Shown: piece after piece, positions 11,801-23,500 of the stretch
Layout of the letters: every line of letters starts with the position of its first letter
Numbering within the stretch: the stretch's first letter is position 1
NCBI GenBank assembly: GCA_013365325.1
Contig: JABVXV010000186.1
Location: 56,882 to 120,881, forward strand
DNA from: Dipetalonema caudispina
Taxonomy: Eukaryota; Nematoda; Chromadorea; Rhabditida; Onchocercidae
Direction of reading: 5' to 3'
Length of the DNA: 64,000 nt
The notes under the pieces: model-generated
What the model saw: the letters and a program-made list of their open reading frames with translations, nothing else
What the model was told of the DNA's origin: nothing
Database searches by the model: none
Translations under genes and position numbers: made by a program

Positions 11801-14800
11801 ATCAAGTCGAATATAAATGACATTTACCGCCTTGAATCATAGCTTTAAGCCGTTGAATTTCCTCTTGATACTCGCGAAGTAATGCATCCTTAGGATCCTC
11901 ATTAATTTTTGGTTTATTTTTGATATTCTTTGCACGATTTGCATATCTGGAAATACAAATAATATAAAATCATATCCATAAATTGCAATATGTAAATGAA
12001 AAAGACTGGAGGGAGTTAAATTGGGAAGAAAAAATTATAATTTTTCACTTTTTCCCTGAATTAAAACCAAAATTATACTACTAATGTTTGCTTGCAATAA
12101 TAGATGTTAATGTATAACATTTTAATGCCTTGAAATATTTCATAGTAACTTATCAACCAACCTTAAAGTGGAGAGAGTTTCATCATAGTTATCACTAGAT
12201 GGTGATATACAAGCAAGCATAATCGTTTTCATGTTTCCTCCTAACGAATCCTGACAAAAAATGATAATGCACTGGTTATCTTAACTATACAATTCAAATC
12301 ATATAATCGACCAATGCTAATTCAATTTTTCCGATCATAATGAAGATACTGTTTATGTAACCTTAACTAAACTTTTGAGTGATAACAGATATATCGTTTT
12401 TCTTGGACAATCAAGATTGAACTATTCACTATTTTTATACACTTTACTAAAGAAACATTTATATTGGATTTCATCGAAAGTTACAGGTAATATGAACATT
12501 TGAAATATTAATTATTGTAATCTTACTTTTAACAATCGTGTTAACTTTGAATCACGATAAGGAATATGTTTTGATTTGCCATCTACAAAGGCTGATATCA
12601 CATTGCCCAAAGCAGATAATGAAAGATTAATCTTGGTTGCTTCTTTAAAACGATCACCAGTAGTACCTTTAGGAAGAGAATATTTCATTTAATTCAAATA
12701 TCATTTTATCTTTCTTATCAAATCAATTATTTGCATGAAATTCACCCTGAATTGTAGCTAAAGTTTATTTTGAAATTTAAATTTTGAAAAATATTTCCAA
12801 TCCAAATTCTTGAAAAAAAAAAAAAATCAAAAATTACCAGTTTTTGCTTGTCTTTCACTGCCTGCTAAATCGACCAAATTTAATTTCCCTATCCGTATTG
12901 ACCCGTTATTAAGCGCTACTTCAACGTAAACCGTAAAAATGGAATGCGATCGAGAGGAATCCTTATTCATTAACGTTGCACCAACATGACGATTCTCCGA
13001 ACCTTCCTTCATCAAACGTTGACAAGCCTTATAATCATGGCATACATGCATGGATAATCCCGCAACGTATATACCACGTTCACTATGCTCTTTGATTTCC
13101 AATTTTTTGGTATGATTTGTACTCAATAAATCATGTACTTCTTCATTGTAAATCTATAATTATCACTATCACAAATTGTTCAAGGTATATAATGAAAGAT
13201 GCCAAACAATCCTTTAGAATGTTTCAATTCTAAAATTTGGGACGTTTATGAATTATACAAAAGTGACATATAATATAAAATTGCTCAAAATTTTTTCAAA
13301 AAAAAAAAAATTTCCTTTTTTTTTCTATCCCAAAACAAAAGCAACTTCTATCTTGTACTTTCAAAAATTTTCAATTATTAATTAAAAAATGATTGCAGAA
13401 ATTAAACCTCTAAATATGATGCATGGACCAAAAATTTGGCATTATCGGTGGTTGCTGTTGCTTCAAAGATATGTTCAAATGCCCGAGGTATGATACCTTT
13501 TTGAGATGGAATATTATCATCACCTTGCATCGAATAAGTTTTACCGGAACCCGTTTGACCATATGCAAAAATAGTACCATTATATCCTTGAATAACACTC
13601 TGCAAATAATAGTTATGTTTCTATTACAAATTTCATAATTAAATTAATTTAATTTGCTTTATAAAATAAACTTTGAAAGAATAATTTAAACATTTGCAAA
13701 GGGACAATAGAAAAACAAAACCGTTATGTTTCAAAAAAAAAAAAAAAAAAAAAAATTTCATATAATAGCTATTATACAGAAATGATATGCTATATTTCAA
13801 AATCTGTTCAATTTTTTAGTTGATGTATTTCATTAAATTGGAAAATTGTCGATATTATAACAATAAGGCAAATGAAAGTAGCAAAATTATTATATGACAT
13901 TTAATCATTTAATATTTGCAAAATATAAAATCAAAAAAAAAAAAATCAGATTAAAAGTTTATCTTTTTTTTATAAAAATGTTTTATATAATTTCATTATC
14001 CATTTATTATTTGCTTTTTTTTTTTTACCAAATATTTCAATTGCTTTTAATGTCAGCTTTATTTTTCTGTTAATAAGCCGAGGATAACAAAGTTTATCCA
14101 TTATGCTTGCCGCACTTTGAAAAAGATGCATCGCTGCTCAGAATTATTTGCTTCAATGGTTTTAACTTGATAATTTATAAAATAAATTTAGAACTAATTT
14201 GATTACATCCTTTAAAATGCTAAATATTTGGAGGATTATTGAAAGAAATATTATTAAATTTAATTCATCTTTAAATTTTATTATTAATTAATAAATTTAT
14301 CAAAATATGATATCAATACTTCAACAAGCGGATAAACAATTTCATTATAAATTTGCTCGGCTGTAGCATCCATATAATAAACACCATCAAATGTGAACTG
14401 TTTCGGACAACCAGTTTCACCTTGTAATATTACCTGCCCGCAACTTTGATCCATTTGTATACATATCTAAATTTCAAAATTTTTATTTAAAATTCCCAAG
14501 AAAAAATAAAAGAAATGGGAACTATTCAGAGCACAGTTTTTAATTAATAATGATTAAATGAGATCGTTAAATACATTACATTATCATTTTTACAGTTGAC
14601 TTACTTCTCAATGTGTAAATATTTGTTGTTGTATCGTTTCGAATAAGTTTAAAAAAAAAAAAAAAAAAAAACGTTGCTAGAAAGACTTAAGATCATATCT
14701 GACGAAGCATATTCGTAATAAAAAGTCCTTTCTGACAAAACAAATTTAAAAAAAAAAGAAAAAAAGGAAGAGTTGAGGATAGGAACGAAAAAATTAAATC

Positions 14801-15418
14801 AAAAGACAAGTGTGAAATTTTTTTATATTAATTAGTACTTGTACTTTTAGCTCTTTTTTTTTCGAAAAAAATTTTTCGAACAATAATTAAAAAGTATGCA
14901 TTTCAATAATTTCAAGTTATTTTTTGAACCAAAACCTGTTTTAACCATTAAAAGATGAACAAAGAATACATACATATACATGAAGTGTTGCAACGGTTAA
15001 AGTTAAGCAATGATGTAAACACATTAATTAGTCATATAATTATGATTATAACATAAACACTAATATAAGCTTTTTCAAAATAAAATTCAGCTGTCTATTT
15101 ACTAAGAACAATAAATTTAACCGGTGAGGAAAACTAGATTCAATAAAATTTTGATCATTTTGTTTTACATCTTAATTTATTTAAAAAACAAATCTAGAAT
15201 GAAGCAAAATCTGGAATTTGACTGAAATTTTCAAATTTCAAATTCAATGATTTGTAATTAATCAGCCGTCGTGTTTTATTTTCCCTTCAACACTTTCGCA
15301 AATTCTTGAAACTTCAAATTTCTTTTGTTACACATAACAAAATTAATACAATACGTCAAAGTAAATTTAGGAATTTCATACATATTATTATAACTTTCAT
15401 CTTTTTTCTTACAAAGAG

Positions 15419-15482
<64 letters not shown>

Positions 15483-15607
15483 AATGAAAAACAGATGAAA
15501 ATGAATGAATGTTTAAATATTATAATATTACTTACCTGTGAATTAAGATTTACTTCACGATTATTTAATGGTCGACATCGACATATTACACGGACACTTT
15601 CCGCCAT
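8827..15607 (-). CDS. osm-3: Kinesin-2 motor OSM-3 / KIF17 orthologue, 15 exons
   Basis: Homodimeric kinesin-2, the anterograde motor of intraflagellar transport in sensory cilia. Coding exons read 15607-15536, 14466-14320, 13599-13408, 13153-12838, 12666-12527, 12250-12162, 11946-11828, 11316-11054, 10953-10878, 10801-10698, 10474-10349, 10096-9955, 9801-9725, 9458-9317, 8957-8827; all phases match, giving 711 aa, close to the family's usual length. It starts [13 protein letters not shown]. The motor shows the P-loop GQTGSGKT (about 87-94), switch I SSRSH (about 203-207) and switch II LAGSE (about 233-237), then [12 protein letters not shown] at the neck. A charged coiled coil follows (about 360-560). 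The C-terminus, [14 protein letters not shown], resembles the KIF17 tail. Motor assignment is secure; the last intron (8958-9316) is the least certain join and may hold an optional in-frame exon. A 62-A run lies in intron 1. Confidence 0.93.
9053..9252 (+). other. Plus-strand reading frame inside the last osm-3 intron
   Basis: An open frame of about 66 codons with ordinary, non-repetitive amino-acid composition ends at TGA 9250-9252, antisense to the osm-3 intron 9316-8958. It contains stretches such as [17 protein letters not shown]. An acceptor-like TTACGTTAG precedes it. No family is recognised and no companion exon was found, so it may be chance or an antisense exon. Confidence 0.2.
15419..15480. 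repeat. 62-bp poly(A) run in osm-3 intron 1
   Basis: An uninterrupted run of A on plus (T on minus) lies about 55 bp downstream of the first osm-3 exon. Its length is unlikely to be stable or exactly assembled. Confidence 0.95.
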
Positions 15608-15620
15608 CTGTTTAAGGATA
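15608..15620 (-). promoter_or_regulatory. Putative SL trans-splice acceptor directly at the osm-3 ATG
   Basis: On the minus strand TATCCTTAAACAG abuts the ATG with no spacer. No upstream coding exon was found, so in a nematode this is best read as a spliced-leader acceptor. The leader itself is not encoded here. Confidence 0.55.
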
Positions 15621-15892
15621 TATTCTAATAATTGTTGGAATCTAAAAAGTTGAATATTGCATTCAAATAACAGTCGCTCTTAGCAACCGCTCTTAAAGCA
15701 TAATGTGCAATTCATTCATTTTATAATCCATTTTCACTATGCAAACATACATATTCAGAGATACAAACATATATTATAAGGATATGCCTTAATACATACT
15801 GTGCACTTTCATATTTAAATTCTTTTAATTTGAGTTTTTTTTTTTTTTCTTTTTTTTAAACTACCCTTCTTTCCTTCTTTTTTTACTCACTC

Positions 15893-15896
<4 letters not shown>

Positions 15897-15924
<28 letters not shown>
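15897..15924. repeat. (CT)n microsatellite
   Basis: About 14 uninterrupted CT units, roughly 300 bp upstream of the osm-3 start. It could act as a GAGA-type element but nothing shows that. Confidence 0.9.
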
Positions 15925-15928
<4 letters not shown>

Positions 15929-16109
15929 TCTTGCAGTTTTTTGAATATTTTTCAATTTTATTTATATGTCTTGAAATATATTTGCCCATACAATACTTAC
16001 ATATATATATATTGTAAGTATGGCTAAATACTTACAGATAATCATACTTATACCAATATCTACCTATACCTATGCTTTTACCTGTACCTATAACTTATAT
16101 CTAGGCACG

Positions 16110-16111
<2 letters not shown>

Positions 16112-16153
<42 letters not shown>
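16112..16153. repeat. (CA)n microsatellite
   Basis: About 21 uninterrupted AC units upstream of osm-3. Confidence 0.95.
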
Positions 16154-16155
<2 letters not shown>

Positions 16156-17583
16156 TAAATTGATATGTGATAGCTTAGAAACCGCTGAATTAATGATAAA
16201 AGCTTATTATTTATTTAGCCAAACAAATTCTTCCACCTCTTCTTTACTTCTTTCATTGCAACATTTTTAGATTGAATTTCTGCATACATTTATACTTATT
16301 TCATATTCTTTTTCAAATTAATTCCTTATTGATAAATCATTAAAAATGCTGCAAATGAAAGCGTAAAATTTAATGAATCAATTATTATCTAAAATTATTA
16401 ACCACGAAACCAAATTCCTTTTTCCCATGTTTTCCTCATTTTAATCTTTATTATCCTTATTATTATTGCAATGTAATGTTACATGCATTAAATGATTTAA
16501 ACGAGAGAAAAAAGTTTCTTTTTCAAAATTTTAATTTATTTATTTGAAATAAACGATCATCAATTTTCAGTTGATTTAAAATGCTTGAAAACAAAAGGAA
16601 GATTTTTTTATTTTGCCTTTTTTTTTTTTTTTTGAAACTTGAAAAAGGATTAATTAGTAAAGGAGAAAAATTGACTTTTTGACTTCTAATTTATCAGATT
16701 TTTTTTTTTTTTTTTTTTTTTGCTCCGATTTTTATTAAAATTTCAATAAATGAGCAAATCTTAGCAGGTGTAGTATGGTAATGAAAAGATTTGATGAGGA
16801 AAGTTAACAATCAGAATGTCACACTAAATATGTTATTCTACTTCCTCCTAATTTCGATTAACTATTATATGGACGTTTATCGAAATTTCAATGTCCTCTT
16901 TGAGTACTTTTGAAGCAAGTAAATTAATAAGATAAAATAGAAGAAGTCCAAACGGAAAAATTGAAATAACTGCCGAAAGAATTAATTTTGTTTTCAAAAC
17001 CCATCCTTTTTCTTTCATTTTAATAACTAATAATATTCTAAAATTGAGAATTTCACTTCCACCTTTTCTTCATCCTCTACTGCAATCGTATAGTTAATTT
17101 TATTTCCTTCCTCCTACCTGAATAATTTTAGTAAAAAGAAAGGATCGCATTAAGTGTTCAGTATTGAAAAAAAATTTTTTTTAAATTAAAAAAAGCAATG
17201 ATCATTTCATTTATTATCAGTGAATCGATAGTTTCAAATAGTTTTTGAAGAAATATTTTTGATAATTATTAAATCAGTCATGTAAATATTCAAGCTAATA
17301 ATTAATTGATTGTAAAAAAGACAATGATATAAACGAATTTTATTCATTATAACGTTACATACACATATATATGTATGAATGAATATCTTTATAATAATAT
17401 ATAATAAAATCTAATTAAAATCAATTATATGAAGTAATTTAAAAGTATTTTTTTCTTGTCTCCCTTCATAATGTATAATAATATTTTCTAATTAGGTTAT
17501 ATGTGATTTGATCCCATATCACTAAATCTCATCTAATCAATTCTTATTATACTTTTTTTCACTTTTATTTTTTTTTTGTTTTA

Positions 17584-17687
17584 ACGTGTGTTGACGTATA
17601 AATTGTTTGTAAATTTGTTATGCAACATTATCTTCTTTTTTGACGTATGTTAACACATACATCGTTTGCAAACTTGTTTTACAGCAT
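17584..17687 (+). repeat. Diverged direct repeat, 45-bp unit, 59-bp period
   Basis: Positions 17584-17628 and 17643-17687 align without gaps at roughly three quarters identity. They share ACGTRTGTTRAC at the start and GTTTGYAAAYTTGTT in the middle; most differences are transitions. Confidence 0.6.
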
Positions 17688-19187
17688 GAAAATAATGCAA
17701 ATATCCAATTTGTATTTTTATCATTCTCGAAGATATAACTTTTAATTCTTCCTTCCTTTTTTGACAGTAAAATGGAGAGAAAGAATCATTGATCTTAAAA
17801 TGATAAGTGCCTGCTATCAACCGTTCATTTCTTACTTTGTGATTACTTGCTATCTTTCAATTTTGTTTTTTCGCACATTTGACATAAAATGACTTGAAAG
17901 ATTTGATTATAATAAATTCTGTCAGTTGAAATGAAATTGTTTGATCTGAAATTTTATTGAATTAATACAAAATCAAACGAAGAAAGGAAATTACATGATA
18001 AAACTATAATCTAAACCATTTCGTTCTCCTTTCAACAATTTTCTTTACCTATTCTAAACAAGTTTTTGTCATTGATTTCCTTGCTGTCACCATTAACAAT
18101 CAGCCAAATACATGTATAACTATTGGTTATCAGATATCGCAGATATTTGTACTAATATGCGAAAATTTAATAAGAATTACTTTATTATATACGTTAAAGA
18201 AAAAAGAAAAAATGGAAAAAAAAAAAAAAAGAAAAAAGCAAAAACAAAAAATTACGCTATTGCCAATATAAAAATTATTGCCCTGTTGAGGGTTTTTTGT
18301 TTTCTAATTGAATTTTTATAAATTTTGTAAAATTTACATTTATTAAATTAAATTCAAATGAAATGAGAAATTGTGGAAATTCAAATTTGACAAATTAAAT
18401 ATGTTCAGCAACGTATTCAATATATATTATTCGTTTTACATATGATGTTTATTGTCACCCTATTATGCTTGTTTTCATTTGAAATTTTGTATTCAAATTT
18501 AACTATGACTATTGTAAGTGATAGATCGAAGAAATTTGCTATCATTGTAATTCTTGAATCGATTATCGTACTTTTTTTAAAAGTACACATTTGGAAGAAT
18601 TTCATTTATCATAATCACCAATACTGTATTTCATCGATCAATATAGGATAGAATATGTATTAATTGATTGAAAGCGACTTTTTCGAAAATAATTAAAAAA
18701 GTTTCGAATGAATTTTCTCGTACATTAAGTAATAGACGATATTGTTGAAAATAATTCAATTCAAGAATTGCATTCAAACATTTCCTCTAACCAAAACTAA
18801 TTTAATTTAAACATCATAATACATTTACAGTATAATGATAGCTTTGATGAAAAATTTTTTATCAGAAGCACTGATAATATAATAAAAAGAAAAAAAAAAT
18901 TTTTTTTTACTTTTTATAATACCATTCAACCACATTATTTTTTGATAATTAAAGAAAAAAAAAAAAAAAAGAAGCACCTCATGTACAATATTTCCATCAA
19001 CATTCATAATATATAAATAAAAACAGGGAGAAAAATGCAAAAAATAATTAATAAATATTATGGCATTATTATTATTGCTGAGCAACAATAGGTAAACCTT
19101 GTAAAAATTGAAAAACATATTTATCCATTTTGGGTATGAAATTTTCATAAATATAATAAATAAATTTGTACAGTTTTTCTTCTTTTT

Positions 19188-19188
<1 letters not shown>

Positions 19189-19254
<66 letters not shown>
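19189..19254. repeat. 66-bp poly(T) run
   Basis: An uninterrupted run of T in the osm-3/Shavenoid-like intergenic region. It produces Phe/Lys runs in the overlapping frames, which are not genes. Confidence 0.95.
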
Positions 19255-19255
<1 letters not shown>

Positions 19256-20510
19256 TTTCAGTTATTTATTTATTTTTTCTCCTCAACAAAATTCATCCAT
19301 TTATTTTTTTTTGCAAAATAACAATTACAAAAAGATTTATGTCATAGCATGGCTACTTTCTATCCTTTTCCCATTAAACTATGTTTGTTGGACAAATAAA
19401 AAAAGTAATGTTTGATAAATTGATAGTAATTGCAAGAAAAAAAAAATAAACAAAATAAATAATTAATTTGGCTTATATTTTGGAATGTTTTAAATAAAAT
19501 TTAAAAAATTGAAATTTTTCCTTTCATCCTTCATTCATTCATGACAATACAAATGTTCTTCGAAAGAAATGAAAGTGAAGTGAAAATAGTTATAAAATAT
19601 TTGCCAAAGTAAAATTTTTACATTTGAATAGGAAAAAACTTCAAGAAACTGTACGAATGCACGAATTTGAAAATTAGAAAGTAAAAAAAGAAAAGGTACA
19701 AATTGCTAATAAATGGCACTGATAAAAAAAAAAAAAAAAAAATCCATAGAAATGATATATTTGTAATATAAGCATATACTCTCGCATACTCACAATTTTG
19801 ATTACAATTGTACTCTCGAGATCTTGCATGCTTGTTTTGTGGTTATTTAGCGAAATTTTTCGAAATTTTTTTATTATGAGTACTACTGATATGCAATTTT
19901 TATCAAAACTGTCCAGAATGTATAAATATGATTTTCGACATTTTTGAGATGTAATTGTACATGAAGAATTGTTATGTGAGATATGATTGTCTTAAACTAC
20001 CACTTACATGGATTAACTTTTTCGTTTTTAACACAAAAGTGTAAATGTTACCTGAAGCCAATTAAATCGTCTCTTTCATCCCATCAAATTTCATTCAATG
20101 ATAAGTGACCTCTTTTCAGTAGTTATCATCACTTAAACGACGTATCATCGATGTATGAATGGAATTTCATGCTTTTAAGTTCTTATTATATTTAAAAGGA
20201 AAAAAGAAATCATTCAAGATAGTTCACTTCTTAATCTAAAAAATATCTGATATAAATAAAAAATCCTGTCTCTCTCATTCCATCTTGACAGTTTTTTGAT
20301 GATTATAAAAATTGCAATTTAATTTCATAGCACAAAATTTCACATCAATTTCCCTTTTTCTCATTTAATTTCCCACTGAAAGAGAAAAAAGCAGCGCGGG
20401 AAACAAATTATTAAAACATAAAAGTAGCAAATTGAAATTTTTGGAGATTATTACAAATGTCAACGAAAAGAAAATGTAAAACCCGAATAATATGACCTAC
20501 AAATTAATTA

Positions 20511-23500
20511 TTACGTAGCAGATGATACACAAGACAATGATGATGATGTCGATGATGATGATGATGAAGATGATGACAATGATGACGATGATGATTGTGG
20601 TGACGATTGTGACACTGATGATGATGATGCTGGTGATGGTGGTGATAATGATAATGTTGTTTGCACGGCAATTGCAGTAGCATTTCCAAATCGTTGTTGT
20701 CGTTTCGATCGTCGTGGCAACGATTTTTTAAGCATTAAATCACTATTTGGAAAAACAGCATAAGCTTTCCGCCGTCCACTGTAAAATCGATTACGGGATG
20801 GTGGTGATGTACTTGGTGGAGTAGTTTCCGGTAGAGGTGGTGGTACGTTATTTAGGATATGCTTCAGATTTGGTGGTTCGCGCTTTATCGATATCAAATT
20901 TGGTAATTTGGAAACCGTAGATGGAAAGGCATTTTCCACTAATACATTCGTACCATTTTGCCGATCATAAATTGTTTTGGATGTATCAGTAGATAAAAAA
21001 GATTTTGGATTAAGTCGTTGTGATGTTGTCACCAAGGTTACTCGAGATGAAGATGTGGTAGGTATCCTGGGAATCTGTACAACTTTGGTGACTGGTCGTG
21101 GTATCGAATTGCTGACTACAGGAATTTTACTTGGTATTATTGTACATTGCCGGACTTTTTGGTGACAAGAATCCGGTTGCATCTCTTCAGTTTCTTTCCT
21201 TTCCCCTTCCAATTCGACCTCATTCCACTTTCCACCTTTATCCATTTTCCGCATTTGCTCCACTTCGTGTTCCTGATCTTGTGCTAACATTTGTTGATTC
21301 TGAACATCTTCGTCACTCATCGAGTCACATCCAGAATCCACTGAATTTAGAGATTTTGGTGAAAGCTCATCAATGCGCTCATTCATTCGACTTGGTGGTC
21401 GTGGTATTTCCACATATTCATCGCTTTCGCTATCTTCCGAAATAGTTGTTAGGGTCGGAACATGTCGCTTCATCCTAATACGATCCTTGGCTATATCAAT
21501 CATCTTCCGCAGTTCGTATACAAATTGCACAGCTAACAGCGGTGGATTAGCCATTAATTCAGGTTCGAAGAAATCTAAAATAATTACACTAATTAGAATC
21601 AAAATATAATATAAAACATCAATGTTTCAACATATCATATAATTTATGCTTTAGACTTTCGAAAACATCACTTTTTCTGGCATCCATTGTAGCCACTGAA
21701 ACATTGAAAAAGAAAGGCTCTAATCAAAAATATAAATTCGTACTAAGTAGATCGAACTTCTCTATTTATACTAATATAAATGATGCTTTAATAGGTCGTT
21801 GTAGGACGCAGGAGAAAAAGCTACCAGAAAACTTTTACACCTAAAGATATAAAAAATGACGGAAAGAAATTACCGGCGCTAAAATAAAGTTTCCTCTTTT
21901 GCATTCCAACATTCGTTGGACATTGATCAGTTTCATTTTCAAATGTTGGATGTCTTTCAATGCTTGCTTTAATTGAGGCTATTTGCTCTTGCATATGTAC
22001 CTGTAAAATATACATTTCCAATATTTCATTTTATAAATTATAAATGTTATCCAAATATAATGAAGAACTTAAAGTCTAAAAAAAAAAAAAAAATTATCAC
22101 CTAAATTTTATTGCCTAAAGTTTCGAATTTTATTGGGAAAATTTCGCAAAATTTAAACTAAGAAATTTGAAATACAAAGATATTCGAAATACCATTAAAC
22201 TTATTTCTAATTCATCAAAATAATCAAAAGTACAAAACCAATTCTATTGCGCTAAAATGATTTAATCATTTCTATCTTAAAAATCATGCATCATTTATTA
22301 GTCCATTAATTAACACTAGTGATATGTGATTCTCGAAGCATAAATTATTTATGGTTATTTTGAATTAATAATAGTTAAATGACACCTATTATAACTATAT
22401 CATTATCATTTATCACAGATAACAATAATACCTGTTGTTGCTTCATATGATAGAGAAATTGCATTTGCATTGATGAGACAAGTTTACTTTTTTCATTTCT
22501 CCAACATACTTTCCATAATGCAATGCCACCAAATAATGTTATGCCAAGTAATGTGGTAAGTAATACACATATGATTAATTCAACTCGATTCCACTGCATA
22601 TCATTCAACCGATACGCCAAATTAGCATTTACTAAAAGTTTTTTTTTTAATTTTAAAATTTCACTCTCAAAGTAACTTCTATTCTTTGTTTAATGCTAAC
22701 ATTGATATGTTAAGTTCAATATAACTGACAATAGATTTTGCATAAATTTCTTGAAAATGACTTACAATCTTTGGCTATCAAATCATTTTATTTAATTGAT
22801 TCACATTTATTACTACTAGAAAATCGATTGATGGCTTAAATTTAATCCAATAAATAAGCAATTCATACTTAACCGATTTCCTCCTACTATCGAATCAATC
22901 AAATACTGAATAAAAATTTTACCATGTACTCCAGCAATTCGGAATGCAATACAATATAATTCGGAATCGGCATCGTTACAGGATATTTTTAGTTGTATAA
23001 TACTACCTTCCATCTTTTTAGCATCTGTTTCGCTTCCTGTCCACTGAACAAAAATGGAAAAAAAAATTAAAAAATTTTAAATTTCCTTAACTCAAAGTTT
23101 CTAAAGCTGTAGATAAATGAAACAAAAATCTTTCTTTTTCAAACTACTAAAAATATTAACTGCCAAAAATGATTACTGATTGATTTAAATTAATTAAGGA
23201 TAAATACACAGTATACTTAAAAAAATACAGTCTAATTAGTGATAATTATTAAAAAGATTGGTATTTGAAAATTTTCCAAAAATTTCCACTGTTTATAGAA
23301 AACTAATACAACATATTATAGTACTGTTAAATAATTTTTTTGTTTTCTTCATCATACATTCTATTTGATACAAATTGAAGAATTAGCTAATATACAATTT
23401 AATTAGTGCTAATTATTAAGACGATAATATTTGATGCTCACTAAGTAATCTTAACAAATGTTAAATAAATGAATATAATAGTACCAAGTGCATACAATAA

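Larger units (their letters stand above)
15621..20510. other. Intergenic region, repeats only
   Basis: This lies between the osm-3 5' end and the 3' end of the next minus-strand gene, so it should hold the osm-3 promoter and the neighbour's 3' UTR. It contains (CT)n, (CA)n, a diverged 45-bp direct repeat and a 66-T run. No exon chain or RNA gene was recognised. Confidence 0.6.

Noticed and set aside
15306..15653. Plus-strand frame with a 20-residue Lys run
   Set aside because: It crosses the poly(A) run and lies antisense to osm-3 exon 1.
20504..20689. His-rich minus-strand frame
   Set aside because: It is an out-of-frame shadow of the Ser-rich C-terminus of the Shavenoid-like gene, whose TCA/TCT repeat reads as CAT in the other frame.
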